The notes under the pieces were generated by a model. The model saw only the letters and a program-made list of their open reading frames with translations, was not told the DNA's origin and searched no databases. Source: Raphanus sativus (taxonomy: Eukaryota > Streptophyta > Magnoliopsida > Brassicales > Brassicaceae). From it: a DNA stretch of 64,000 nucleotides. The stretch is from NCBI RefSeq assembly GCF_000801105.2, contig NC_079515.1, positions 18,561,407 through 18,625,406 on the forward strand. The letters run 5' to 3'. The translations under genes were made by a program, and so were the position numbers. Of the stretch, positions 45,407 to 59,367 are shown in pieces (position 1 is the stretch's first letter; the number at the start of each line of letters is the position of its first letter).

Positions 45407-48400
45407 TTTTCAACTCAATTTAAATTTTATCTTATTTAGAAAAATTGGATGTGGTTATGGTGAGTATCTGATTAATGATTACCTTTACGATTGCCTTTGA
45501 GATTTCGAAGTGGGTATAAAGGAGTATATATGAACTGTGTCACCATAAGCTTTTCGAAAAGATATATAACTTATACAATAAAGCAAGAATATCTCTTTAT
45601 TCTCATAAAAGAAAAACAATATCTCGTGTGTTTTTAGGTCCAAAAAAGTAAAAGACAAAAGAGAGAGAAAAAAAAACAGTAATTTTTATGATTCCCACCA
45701 AAAAGAATATTTAGTTTGAAGTTTCCTTACTCGTCAATACTCGAGCACAGATGATTCTGTTAAAGAGTAAAATTTGCTATCCACCCGATGGTCAATAATA
45801 TGACCAATTGTTGTACATAGTTAAGCATATCAAGTTAATTGTTGATTTTCTGTGGACTTGAATTGACGGTATATTTATGACATTTGGTTTTAGAAGATAA
45901 CGTTCAAAAAACATAATCTGACTAAATGTTTGATGTGTAAACACTAAAATTGAAATTTGTATAATGTTACTGACGAAAAAGATCTATAAGTTCGCATTAT
46001 CCATGTGTAAACACTAAAATTGAAATTTGTATAATGTTACTGACGAAAAAGATCTATAAGTTCGCATTATAAAAAGGGATAAATCGTTTTTCAACAGATA
46101 TAACAAATTTTTTCTTTTATATATAGTTTTCCTTTGTGCCGACACAAAAAAGGTTCTCCGTTGTTAGTGTGAAAGTTGCATATTTACTGTATAACCACTA
46201 CGTCCGTAATAGTACTCTCTACTTCTGGAAAAGAAGATATCAAAAGTATTTACGCATATCAAGAATATAATGTATATCTGTAAATAAATTTATGATTTAC
46301 TTTACAATACATTTTCTAATAACTAACAGTCAAGAATATTTAATTCATTCAAATTTTCTCAGCTAATGTTTTCAAAGTATACAACTTATTAATATTACTT
46401 ATTAAAAATACATTAAAATTTTAAGAAACCTATCATTGTTGGACATCAATATATCAATATAAAGGTATGTATATTATATAATCTTAAAATATCTGTGACA
46501 TCAATATAAATATTTTAAATAAATAACAAAAAAAAAATATTTTAAATAAAATGAGAGATGAAATCTAGAAATATAAGAGTAAGTATATATATGTTCGGTT
46601 ATCTTCGGATATCCATTTGGGTTCGAATATTATCCGTTCAGATTCGGATATCTAATTTCTATTAAATCAATATCCGTTCGGATATTTTGCTATTTCGATT
46701 CGGATTTTAGTTCGGGTTTTTTGAATCGGGTTCGGGTGCGACTTCAGATATCAGATAAAATAACCACCCATGACTGACAGCATATATATACCAACTATAC
46801 TAGAACTAAATCAATAAGTCGCAGTTTTCCAATTTTTGTTTTGAGTTGAAGCATTTAATCATCTATTTTTGAGTTTTTACGACACAGAATTTGACTCTTT
46901 TTCAGGTTGGACGAAACTTGAGCAAGCTCAAGCAACCCTCGACTCTGACTCCATGTAAGAGTTTAGTTAAAATGTATGTTCATCAGGTTTCTGATAAAAT
47001 ATAACATCGCAATGATATGTATATTAATTTCATTTTGTGAATCAAAATAGACCTCAACCATTGTCAGATTATCCATGAGCTCTTCACAAATACCCTTTAG
47101 CTACATAGCTTCATTTACTGCTGTTTTAAGAGCCAATTATGCCACTGCAAAATTATCACCCATGGGTTGGACCAAGTAATTAAGTTCCAACTGGCTTAGT
47201 CTATCACACCCAAAAATTTCTAGGTTCAAAGATTTCTCTTGTGGTTTAGTTAAATCATGGAAATTTCAATACCTAGATTCTTTGATGCTAGTTTTTTTTT
47301 GTTTTGTAACTGAATGATGCTATATTAATGAATCAAAATACCGAGTAGCTACAACATTAGGTAAAACATAAGGCATATAGGTATGAAAATAAAATACATT
47401 TCCATTCGAGATTGCGTGTTATGAAAATAAGTTGGCCAAATATTATCATCTTTTTTTGCTAAACTTTAAAACTTTTATTTCGAATTTGATGTTTAAATTT
47501 TCCCAAACCTTATGACAAAAACCAGTTAATTAGTTATGTTATATGAAATCAGAAGCGAGTGCGATCCAAATTTTTTTAAAAAAAATAATAGAAAATGGAT
47601 CACATACATACATATGTGTGTGTGTATATATATATATATATACTAGTATTAAATATAAATATATTAATTTTCCGATGGTATAACTAAAAGCTATATGATA
47701 AATCAAAAATCAACTATTTTATTCATTCTTTTAACTATATTTAATAAACTGCATCAAATTATTTTAAGAAAAAACTAAAGAATTAAGCTCTAAGAATAAT
47801 ATAGTGCACTTGATGACAAAATATTAATATAGTCTATTTAAGTTTATCTAAACAAGATTTTACACATTAATTGATATTAGTTTTTATATTATTTGTTCAT
47901 ATATATGATTATGTTAATAAATGTGTGCCAATAAATTAGGTAAGACTTGTTCATATATAACCAAAAAATAGATTGAAAAGCTTTTCTAAATTCATTTTGG
48001 CCGTGATTTATATATAGAGCTGATATCAGAACATTTTGCTGAAGTCCTATTAAATTAAAATATAAGATGTAAAATGTTTTAAGAAATTTTGATGCAATAT
48101 ATAAGATGTTCTCATATTTCTACATAAATCTTAATTTTATCAAAATTGTGTAACTGTTTATATTTTATAATCTATTTTGTAATTGATTGAATAGCTTTTA
48201 ATTTATAGATTTAATGATATTTTAATGCAAAAATAACTTTCTTAATATGTTTATTTTACATATAAAAACTTATATTTACGAACGAAAAGAGTATACTTTG
48301 GACAAATATAAAGACCGGCTGGACATTCGGTTTGGACTCCTCCAACGGAAGGCATATTTGACGCGAGTGGGGAGATACCTACATACTGGCTTAGACACCC

Positions 48401-49128
48401 TTTTTCAGTAAAGTTGCAATTATTCGGATCATGGTTCGTCGGTGTTCATCGGAGCAGGTAACTTGAATTATCGTTCAAAATAAGTGTCGTTTTAGAATTT
48501 CAATAAAAAATTATTAATTCTATATATTATATGATTTTTATATTATCAAGACTATTTTTATTTTAAAATATACAAAATTAAATATTTATTTAATCTTTAT
48601 GCAAAATTTAAAGAAAATCAAAATAAATAGAAGGAATAACTAATTTAATTTGTAAAAGATTAATATCGTAATGTAGGATACATCCAATGATTATGTATAT
48701 ATTGTTTTCTTCATTGAATGGGTAGTCGCATTTGACAACTGAAACACCTTGTGTTACTGTCATGTCACATGCAGAGTGAAACGTCCGAAACAGTTTTTCT
48801 ATTTTCTAATAATAACTGCTTTTACAGAAAAAAGACACATACTAACTTCGAATTATTAAAACAAAAAAAGTGCAATGTAAGTTATACTTATACCTCTCTC
48901 GTCAAATTTTAGTCTTTTAAAGCATTTCCAATATAAAATTCAATTTTTTCTTCTAAAATGGAATAAGATAGAAAATAGAGTAAAATTACTCCAATTCAAC
49001 TTCATATTTCACTTTATAATGAATGAACAAACAAACAGAAAATAAATTACTATATTAATGGAGTAAATTCTATTATGGAGTAAGATATGCAGTTTAGTTG
49101 AAATATTTCTTACTTCATATTACACTTC
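45407..49128. other. AT-rich flank, inverted copy of 32641-36374
   Basis: No gene. A 68-bp unit occurs twice, exactly (45933-46000, 46003-46070), while the same pair in the left arm differs by indels. It includes the inverted MITE half next to the CACTA end (48919-49128). Confidence 0.7.
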
Positions 49129-49769
49129 CACTACAAGAAAACATGCCTTGAACGACTACAGAATTAGTAGTAAATTGGTCGTTAATGGTGATTTACGACC
49201 AAGTTACGACCAATTGCGATTGGTCGTTAATCACTGGTCGTGATCACCAATTGGTCGTACATTGGTCGTAAATGTACGACTAAAAGGATTAGTCGTAAAT
49301 GAGTCGTAAATGTACGACTAGGAGGATTGGTCGTAAAGCAGTCGTACATTTACGACTACCCTTTTGGTCGTAAAACAGATGTAAACTAGTGGTCGTAAAT
49401 GAGTCGGAAGCAGTAGTCGTATATTAGATGTAACGTATTGGTCGTAAATGAGTCGGAAATTATAGTCGTATATTAGATGTAAAGTAGTCGCAAATTTACG
49501 ACTAAAGTACATCGATGTTGATGTAAATTGGTCGTAATTTAACGACTACCTTGCATCTCTGATAGATGTACCTTAGTCGTTACTTTAAGACCAATTTACA
49601 ACGCCGAATATTAATTACGAAATTCTTTAAATAAAATAAATATATTAAATAATTAAAATTCATAAAATTAAAAAAAAAAATACGAATTTGATAAATTTCA
49701 TAAAATATAATATATAACATTCATAAAATTAAAATATTCAAAATACTAAATAATTAAAACCGAGAAAAA

Positions 49770-51636
49770 CTAAACATTAAGGTTTATTTCATCGAAGATT
49801 TCAGCAGTCCTCTCATCCGCTTCCCGTTCCAAATTTGCCTGCTGTTCCGGAGTAGGGTCGGGACCGGCAAAACTCGAACGCATGCTCTGCCACGCTGACG
49901 CAACCGTCGGGTCGACGTGTGGGGTTGAACCTAACAGCATATCGAAGATGTTAGCCATAGCCTTAAATTTGTCGTTGTGGTCGGCTATGGTTCGGTTCGC
50001 AGTTTCCAAGTCCCTCCGGAACATGGAATCTGCTTCCCGTCTAGCAGCGTGTTCAACTCTCGCCCTCGGAACATCGTTCACACTCCCGATTCCTGGTATA
50101 CGTCCCCTTTTCTTCGGAGCGATCTTCAATTTATAAATAGATATTAATTAGTACATATGTAAAAAATATGTAAACATAAATTAAAAATATCGAATATCGA
50201 ATATTTTACCTGCTCAAAAATTTTGTCTTGTTCGATAGGAGAAAGCTCGACCGGTGCACCATCCGGATTTTCTTGCGTCAGCTGAGTCTGGACCTCTTGA
50301 ATCCGAGCATCTACATCGTTGCAGAGCTGCTCTGCTCGAGGATGAGAGAAAGTTCCATCGGCATGCTGGTGGGTCAACTTGTAAAGTCGGGCCAGAGTCG
50401 GTGGTGCTCCTTCTGCGGCAGCCTATGTTAAAAAAAATGAATTAAACTAACATCTAATAAATACTTAATTAACATATATGTCATAAAAAATAAGAAATAT
50501 CAAAAACTTACAATTTCCAGGGTCCTTTGGGCGTATGGAATCTGTCCGGAAGTATGAGGTATTGGCAGATTACCCTCAGCATCTCGGGTCATCCGGGCCG
50601 CAGAGCAAGTGAGAGACCTTTGGACTCACTCAGGCAAATTCCAATAAGCCTTCAAGTTAGTCCAAACGTCCTCGCTGAGGTAGCTTTGTTTGGAGTCATC
50701 CCCGTAATGAGTCCACTTTTCCTTCCAGTCGCCAACAATGTTCTTGAGGCGAGCCCCCGCCTTTTTGTAGAACTCTACCTTGACCGTCTCATTGATCCCA
50801 AGAGGCCAATTCCATTTTTGCTACAAAAAATCATGAAAATATATTAATTAACCAAATTATTGTTATTTAAATCTAAAATAAAAATAATTAAATTTAAAAC
50901 TTACCGCGAAGACCTTGAACCAAGTAATGCGAACATGGTCCGGTGTAAGAGTCCAGTTCGGATGCGCGTGCCGGAAGTTTGATCTGATGAGATTCCCAAC
51001 GCTCTTTCCCACCTTATTGGTCGCTTTAAACCAACAAAATTTGAAATAATATATATAATTAATTGTTATATATAAATTTAAAATTTAATCTAATTAATTT
51101 AAAAATAATTACCAAGTCGTGCCGGGTCGTAGATCTGGATCAAGGATTGGTAAACCTTCTCGTCCCGGCATCTGGAGAATGTCTTCCACAGAATATCTTG
51201 CATATGGTGCATTCGATGGAACCAACAAATCTGGATGAAGACCGGGAGCTATAGGAACCTGCTCTGGAATCTGGTATGCACCAGCCTGTGGGGCTGGGTG
51301 TGGAGCAGGTTGTGGAGCAGGCTGTGGAGCAGGCTGTGGAGCAGGCTGTGGAGGCTGCTGTTGAGACTGTTGTGGAGGCTGCTGCGGCTGCTGATCACGC
51401 TCAGGCTCCTCATACGGAAAGTACGAGGCATCATACTGCGGATAGTATGGAGGTACGACTGCAGCAGGATCGTACGCCTGCGGACGCACATAAGGCACGC
51501 TGGGAATTTGGCTCTCGGGGACATAGTCTGAAGAGTGGGAAGTAGAAGCTGATGGATCCGACGTCTGACCGAGAAAAGTATTCCCGTATGAGGTCCCTCC
51601 GCCACGGTTTCTAAGTCTCTTTCTACCGCCAGCCAT
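49770..51636 (-). pseudogene. TNPA-like CACTA protein, second copy
   Basis: Exon by exon the same sequence as 30134-32000. The readable protein segments (119, 77 and 189 residues) are identical, and the same TGA after NLPE and the same TTG at the expected acceptor are present. Identity at shared defects argues for very recent duplication or one locus. Confidence 0.8.
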
Positions 51637-53861
51637 AACAATATCGTCAATCTGAAAAAAATAGATGGTTATAAACAATTCAAATAATTAATTAAAAATA
51701 ATCTAAAACAAATAATCTAATTTCATCATAAACTAATTACATCCTAAACTAATTCCAAACCTAAACTAATTCCAAACCTAATATAATCACCTAACTAACC
51801 ACCTAAAACTAAAAAAAAAAAATTACCTAGAGAGAAGTCGATTGGTTGTAAGGGAGAGGGAAGTGAGATGTGAGTGTGCAACCAAATAGCGAGGCTTTGG
51901 TTATATAAAGGATTTTAGGGCTGGTCGTAAATGGGTCGTACATGTACGACCAAATAGAGACGATTGGTCGTACAGTGGTCGTACATGTACGACCCATTTA
52001 CGACTAATCGAAGTTTGGTCGTAATGTGGTTGTCAATTTACGAAAAATGAGGGACTAGTGGTCGTAATGTGGTTGTAAATTTACGACCAATGAGGGACTA
52101 GGCCATTTACGACCATTTAGTGACTCACAAGACATTACGACCAATGAGGACTAGTAGTCGTAAAGTGGTTGTCAATTTACGACTATTTAGTGACTAACAT
52201 GACAATACAAAAAATTTGAAGAGGTTTATCAAATTTTGATAAACCTCTTCAAACATTTTTTATCTATTACATTTTAAATTTTAATAAAAGAAAAAGAAGA
52301 AAGATACTAGAATCCCAAGTCGAAATAGAAAAGACGAAATTAAAAACGAATTCTGTTTCGACTTATGATTCTAGATCTTTCATCTTTTTTTTTTTTAAAG
52401 ATTTCTAAATTTGTTTTTGTGATTTGAGAAGATAACTAGTGGGTATATATAGGAAATTTTTAAAAATAATTAACAACCAATTTACGACCTATAGTGGCAT
52501 TAGTCGTAAACTAGTCATTAATTAACAACCAGTTTACGACTAATGCCATTGTTGGTCGTAAATTGGTTGTTCATTAATGACTAATTTACTAGTCATTTAT
52601 GAACAACCAATTTACGACTAATGCAACTGTTGGTCGTAAATTGGTTGTTCATTAATGACTAATTTACGACCAAAATTGCATACCCTAAACTCGAAACCCC
52701 AAACCCCAAACCTCTTATCCCATATTTCATCTATAATTAAGCAAACAAAATGAGAAGTTATATATTATTAAGTACTGATAAACAACCGTATTTACAAGAA
52801 GATGTCGTGAATCAAGTAGAAGTACCCGAACAAGCGGAAGATGTTATCTTACTTATGTGAATTTGAAGAAAATGATGTTTCTGATGACGAGAGATCATGT
52901 TTCATTTTGTTCGGACATTTGTGTTTTACTATAATGATATTTGAGATATAAGGTTTGCGGTTTGGGGTTTGGGGTTTCGAGTTTAGGGTATAATGTAATA
53001 TTGATCGTAAAGTGGTTGTGAATAAACAACCAATATACGACCAATGGCATCATTGGTCGTAAATTAGTTGTTAATAAACGACCACTTTACGACCAATGGT
53101 GCCATTGGTCGTATATTAGTTGTTTATACACAACCACTTTACGACCAATATTACATTATACCCTAAACTCGAAACCCCAAACCCCAAACCTCAAACCTCC
53201 TATCCCAAATATCATTATAGTAAAACACAAATGTTCGAACAAAATGAAACATGATCCCTCGTCATCAGAAACATCATTTTCTTCAAATTCACATAAGTAA
53301 GATAACATCTTCCGCTTATTCGGGTACTTCTACTTGATTCACGGCATCTTCTTGTAAATGCGGTTGTTCATCAGTACTTAATAATATATAACTTCTCATT
53401 TTTTTTGCTTAATTATAGATGAAATTTGGGATAGGAGGTTTGGGGTTTGGGGTTTCGAGTTTAGGGTATAATGTAATATTTGTCGTAAAGTGGTTGTGAA
53501 TAAACAACCAATATACGACCAATGGCACCATTGGTCGTAAAGTGGTCGTTTATTAACAACCACTTTACGACCAATGATGCCATTGGTCGTATATTGGTTG
53601 TTTATTCACAACCACTTTACGACCAATATTACATTATACCCTAAACTCGAAACCCTAACCCCAAACCCCTAACCCCAAATTCATATCCCAAATATCATAA
53701 GTTTTATACACTTTCATACCCAAAATACAATGTTTTATTTTTGAAACAAAATTTCTATAATTGAGCACAAACATTATGATAAGTTATATATTATTTTGAA
53801 AATGCAATACCAAAAGTTTAATTATAGTAAAACACAAATGTTCGAACATGATGAAACATTA

Positions 53862-56800
53862 TCACTCGTCATCAGAAACATCATCCACTTCATCATTTTC
53901 TTCAAATTCATCTTCGTTGGCTTCGTCCATTGTATCTTCTGGAAGTTCTTCATATCCCGGATTATGCGGATCAATGAGTAAGATAACATCTTCCGCTTGT
54001 TCGGGTACTTCTACTTCATTCACGGCATCTTCTTGTAAAGGCGGTTGTTCATCAGTACTCAATACTCGGCCCCGAGGTGTAACTTTCATAGCGGCTAACC
54101 AAGATATTCCAGATTGTCTGATCCTCGGGTATGGAACAAAACAAACTTGGTCTGCTTGAGAAGCCAATATGTAAGGTTCAAATTTGTTGTACCTCCGTGT
54201 AGCATTTACATCAACAACACCAAACTTGCTATACCGAACACCTCTGTTGACTGTGGGGTCAAACCAGTCACATTTGAAAAGAACGCATTTAAGGTTTATT
54301 ACGCCGGGAAACTCCACTTCGATGATCTCTTTTATGATTCCATAGAAATCTGTTTCACCTTTTACACAAACTCCATAATTCATTGTTGCTCGCCGACTTC
54401 CATATTCGTAAGTGTGAAAAGTGTATCCTCGTGTGAAATACATTGGTGCTGTGGTGACCTTACCGACCGGACCTTGTATCAATTTGTGAAACCACTGAGG
54501 ATAAAATTGATCATCATACTGAACCTGGAACATCAACATATATACAACTTCACTGAATATATATATATATAACTTTGTTAATTATACATAGTGTGATATG
54601 TATACCTGCGTTTTTAACCATTTCACAAAGTGTTGGTCTTTCCTTTTGTTGAGATCATTGTTTGATATTCCTGGTATAGCCTCTTCGACTTGGGCAACAA
54701 AATCGCTGTTTTAAAACAAAATGATCATTAAAATGTATATATGTGTGATAAAATTTAGAAGCAAAATAATTTTAATTACCTTTCAAATAACTCAATCTCC
54801 TCGCAGTTAAGGAGTATATATGTATGGGCACTATGAGCGTCTTCTGAACTCGACCACCAAACTTCTTTCAGTTTTCCACCTAGCCGTCCAATCTGACAGA
54901 AAATGTCTGGAACATCTTCACCAAAATATGTCGGTATAACACCACCATCATCATATCTGCTCGTAGTCCTTTTCCGTGTCCGGACTTGTGACCCAAAGTA
55001 GTAGGACGTAAAGTGAGATGTTTCCTCATTCAAACTCCCAGCAACTATTGAACCTTCCACCCTTGCCAGATTTTTTGCTTTCCCTTTCAAATATTTCATA
55101 GCTCGCTCGTAAGGATACATCCATCCATTATGAACAGGTCCACGAAGTAGTGCCTCATACGGAAGATGGATAACCAGATGTTCCATGACGTCAAAAAAGG
55201 ACGGAGGAAAAATTTTCTCCAAATTGCACATCAAGATCCGGATATTCTCATCAAGTTGTCTGATGACATCTACAGTTAAGGTGCGTGCACTGAGATCTCT
55301 GAAAAAAGCTCCGATGCCTACAAATAATTTACAATTATAAGTTTATTTCCAAAAGAAGAACTAATAACTTTAATAATTTGTTACCTGCAAGTGCTTCGTG
55401 AACATTTTTTGGAAGCAACTCCGCAAATGCAAATGGTAGAAGTCGTTGCATAAAAACATGACAGTCATGACTCTTCATCCCTGAAAACTTCTGTCCCTGA
55501 TGATCAACACATCTTGATAGATTTGAAACATATCCATCAGAAAACTTCACATCTGATGACACCCACTTGAACAACGCTGCTTTTGCTTCTGCTGACAATC
55601 TGAAAATGGGAACTGGAATTCTCCCATCGTTTCTAATATGCAGCTCAATCCGAGAACATAATGCAGGCAAATCCAACCTTGAGTTCTTGTTATCTTTTGT
55701 CTTGCCGGGGACATTCAACAATGTATTGATGATGTTGTCAAAGAAGTTCTTCTCTATATGCATCACGTCAAGATTGTGGCGCAGAAGTAGATCTTTCCAA
55801 TATGGAAGTTCCCAAAATATACTCTTCTTGTGCCAATTATGCTGAGTCCCGTAACCATCAGGCATATTTGCAGGAGTATGCCAATTACCGCCTTTGATGA
55901 CTGTGCTGCATCCACCATAGTAATCAATATCCTTCTCGATTTCCTCTCCAGATAAATATGGTGGAGCGGTGTCCCGTACAACCCTTTTTGACCGAAACAA
56001 TTTCTTGTTCCTTCGGTATGGATGTTTAATGGGAAGAAATCTTCGATGGCAATCAAACCAAGACGTTTTCCTACCATTCTTCAACTGAAATGCGTCTGTG
56101 CTTCCCATACAATATGGACAAGATAGTCTTCCATGCGTCGTCCAACCCGACAACATCCCATATGCAGGAAAGTCACTAATAGTCCACAATAGAACTGCTC
56201 GCATTGTAAAGTTTGTTTTCGTCGAACAATCATATGTTTGCACGCCTGTTGACCACAATTCCTTCAATTCTTCTATCAAAGGTTGTAGAAAAAATCAAGG
56301 GACCTCTTAGGATGTTTTGGTCCAGGTATCAATATACTCATGAAAAGCAATTCTTTTTCCATACACATCTCTGGTGGAAGGTTGTATGGCGTCAAGAAGA
56401 CTGGCCAAAGCGAGTATTGTCTTCCAGACATTCCAAATGGACTAAAGCCATCTGTGCAGAGCCCAAGATAAACGTTGCGGGGGTTGCTTGCAAAATCAGG
56501 GTACACCGAATTCAAGTGCTTCCAAGCTTTTGCATCAGAGGGATGATTGATCTCTCCTTCCTTCTGATCATGTTCTGCATGCCATCTCATCGATGCTGCC
56601 GTCTTCGCAGATTGATATAATCTCTTCAGTCTATCCTTAATAGGTAAGTACCACATCCGCTGGTACGGCACCCTATTCCGTCCACGTCCTTGCGGTTTAT
56701 ATCGTGGCTTCTTGCAAAATTTACACTTAACAATTCTGCGTCTTTCCCCAGTATATCATACAGTTGTCTATACAAACATCAATCATCTCCGAAGGTAAAC

Positions 56801-57498
56801 AAGACTATGAACAAGTTTCTGAATCTCATAATAAGATTCAGCACACAAATTCTCTTCAGGCAAATACTCTTTAAACAACTCAGCCCATGCATCCATACAA
56901 ACTTCAGGTAAGTTATGATCAGTTTTGATATTCATCATCCTAGCTGCCAATGATAATTTAGAAAGACCTTCTCTACAACCTTCATAAATTGGCTCATTAG
57001 CTGCTGCTAGCATTTCATAAAATCTTTTTGCATCCAAGTTAGGCCCTCTACATTTTCGACCTCCTCTATTACTGATGTAGTTTCACGAAATGCATCGGTA
57101 ACCATATCATGCATTCTATCATGATCTACCATATGATCTTCTTGAATGACACTTTCAGAAGGCAAATGTGGTTCAACTCTATTACGAACATTTTCAACCT
57201 GATTACTACTACTAGCTTCATTCCTACTATCACCTTCTCCGTGGTTAAACCAAATATAGTAATGTGGAGTAAATCCTCTATTTACTATATGTTTCCAAAC
57301 GGTATCACTAGCAGCAAACTTCGTATTGTTGCATTTACGACAAGGACAGAACATTTTACCCGTTTCCTTTGTCAGAGGCGTCTGTCCGGCCTGGTACATG
57401 AATATCTCTGCTCCGCTGAGAAATTCGTCTGTTACTCTTCCGCTTGAATCTTTATGCGCATACATCCAACTCCGAACCTCATAAATATTTCCAGACAT
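53862..57498 (-). pseudogene. TNPD-like CACTA transposase, second copy, frameshifted
   Basis: The 3' exon (53862-54537) encodes exactly the same residues as the first copy. Towards the 5' end it picks up substitutions (for example SIVAGS for SIIARS) and single-base deletions near 56290, 56733, 56749, 56798 and 57045, mostly in short homopolymers. It has CGA where the first copy has TGA at codon 435. The deletions cluster in the last 1.5 kb before the gap, so they may be consensus errors rather than mutations. Confidence 0.85.
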
Positions 57499-57727
57499 TT
57501 TTTTTTTTTTTTCGTTTTTTTGCTCTTTTCGTTTTTTGGTGCATCTTAAGAATGAGGGAGAAGGTCATATTTATAGAGAAATTTCGATTTTGGTAGGTGA
57601 CCATCTTACAACGGTTTTAAGTGTAATGATAAATTAACTACCAAAGTGCTACTAATGTCCTCGTGATTCAGTCGTTAATTGGATGTAAATAATTGGTTGT
57701 AACAAGTCGTAAATTTACAACTATTTT

Positions 57728-57827
57728 NNNNNNNNNNNNNNNNNNNNNNNNNNNNNNNNNNNNNNNNNNNNNNNNNNNNNNNNNNNNNNNNNNNNNNNNN
57801 NNNNNNNNNNNNNNNNNNNNNNNNNNN
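57728..57827. other. Assembly gap, 100 N
   Basis: Exactly 100 N, interrupting the second CACTA copy near its 5' terminus. Confidence 1.
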
Positions 57828-58484
57828 TGAATATCAAATTTATTGATCAAATATTGAATTCATTTACAACTGCAGTGTTTTATTTTTTTCTACTCTATGG
57901 AAGAAAGAATAAAAGAATGTGTAGTTCAGGTATTTGTGCAGAGTTGAAACCATCTTCTCATCATCCTTTCAAATGTCTTTTCAAAATAAACCAAAGTAAA
58001 AAAATATTCATTACATAGGAAGAATAGAAAGAGTGAAAACTTTGAAATGGTTATCTTTTTACGCCCACACGCTCTCTCAGTGACTCAGTGCTTTGCTTTC
58101 TTTTACTGAAACCCAAGGTTAGATTTGTCCCCTTTAAAACCCCTAAAATCATTCCAAAAAAAGCCTACAAATTAAATAAAAGTTTAATTACAAAAGAAAG
58201 GAAAAACAAAGAAAGAAGAGAAAAGAGAATGAAAAAGGAAAAAAAAGGAATGAAACAAAGTTTGCGTTTCGGTCAAAAAAAAAAAAAACGAAGTTTGCGT
58301 ATTTAATTAATTATTTATTTTTCCTATGTTCTTTCCCCTTTCATTTGTAAATTATACCTTAATGATTAATTTCCCTTACTAAATAGTTTTGAATGATCAG
58401 TTTTATTAGACTAGTGTTCAAATCAACCCCCTTTAAATGTACGCAACTGCTATAGTGATTAGCACAACGAATGTTGTGTATGAG
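57828..58484. other. AT-rich spacer after the gap
   Basis: No match to the DNA left of the first CACTA copy and no gene recognised. If the middle contig is reversed, this would lie upstream of KAN2. Confidence 0.5.
58268..58285 (+). mobile_element. Tail-only retroposon scar (TTCGGTC-A11)
   Basis: Lies between AAACAAAGTTTGCGT (58253-58267) and AAACGAAGTTTGCGT (58286-58300), one mismatch. Confidence 0.7.
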
Positions 58485-59359
58485 CAGTGCGGATCCAGGA
58501 AAATTATTTGACGGGGGCGCACAATAAATATATTTTTATAATATTCAATTTTAATAAAATAATTTAGACTTTTAAAAATATTAATAGATATTAAACTGTT
58601 GTAAATATTATTAACTATAATTTAAATAAAATAAAATAATACTATTTTTCTACAACTTGTAAGAAGTTTTATTAAATTTGTTTTAATATTTTAAAAAATA
58701 TTTTACAAATTTTATTAGTAAAAATAATAAAATTCTAAAATCAAAAACATACATACATAATAACATATTATTTAATTTACATATGTATTACAATACCTTG
58801 CATGTCACTATATCATAAGATAAATGCTCTAAAAATATATACACAAAATAAATGTATGTTTACTATTTTAGTATAAATTAATTTTATTTTATTAGTAATT
58901 TGAATTGTCAGTAGTAGGAACATAATAAATTAAAACTGTTTTAAAATAATATCTATAAATGAACATAGAATGAAAGAAATATGGAAAGTCAAATAAGTCA
59001 AAGAAACAAACACGTTAACGGAAACAGAATTAAGTTACTAATAATTAAGTAAACCTAAGTTTCAAAAAAAAAAAAAAAAAAAAATTAAGTAAACCTAGGT
59101 GAAATGCAATTAAATAGTTAACGATGGGTGACAAAAAAAAAAGGCTCTGTGACAAGACGAAACCACAATAAAAATGAAAAATGATATAAACTCAATGTAA
59201 GGAAACACAGGGAAGGCATCGAACTGTGTTCACGGGAATGTGATAGGGGGCACCTTTTCCATTTGACCTACAGTCGTAACTAAGGTTCATTATAACAAAA
59301 ATTTATATAATTTAGTTGGGCACGTGGCCCTGTACCTAACACTGGTACATCCGCCTCTG
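58485..59359. mobile_element. Non-autonomous hAT element
   Basis: The ends CAGTGCGGATCCAGG and, inverted, CAGAGGCGGATGTACCAG are flanked by the perfect 8-bp duplication TGTATGAG (58477-58484, 59360-59367), typical of hAT transposons. GGGGGCGCAC lies inside the left end. No transposase in its 875 bp. Confidence 0.85.
59058..59082 (+). mobile_element. Tail-only retroposon scar inside the hAT element (AGTTTC-A19)
   Basis: Lies between two perfect copies of AATTAAGTAAACCTA (59043-59057, 59083-59097). It inserted after the hAT element did. Confidence 0.75.
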
Positions 59360-59367
59360 TGTATGAG

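Larger units (their letters stand above)
45101..57727 (-). repeat. Right arm of 12.6-kb inverted duplication (probable contig overlap)
   Basis: Reverse complement of 24028-36677. It ends at the last base before the second N gap, and its coding errors cluster within 3 kb of that gap. Its inner end at 45101 matches exactly the last base before the first gap. Confidence 0.9.
49129..57727 (-). mobile_element. CACTA element, second copy, cut by gap
   Basis: It starts with CACTACAAGAAAAC after TTC (the inverse of the GAA duplication) and runs to the gap about 200 bp short of the other terminus. Gene order and internal palindromes match the first copy. It is probably the same physical element seen from an overlapping contig. 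Confidence 0.9.

Noticed and set aside
24028..57727. Two independent CACTA insertions in opposite orientation flanking KAN2
   Set aside because: The 4 kb of non-CACTA flank is duplicated as well, with the same SINE-like copy and MITE half. Separate insertions would not copy the flank.
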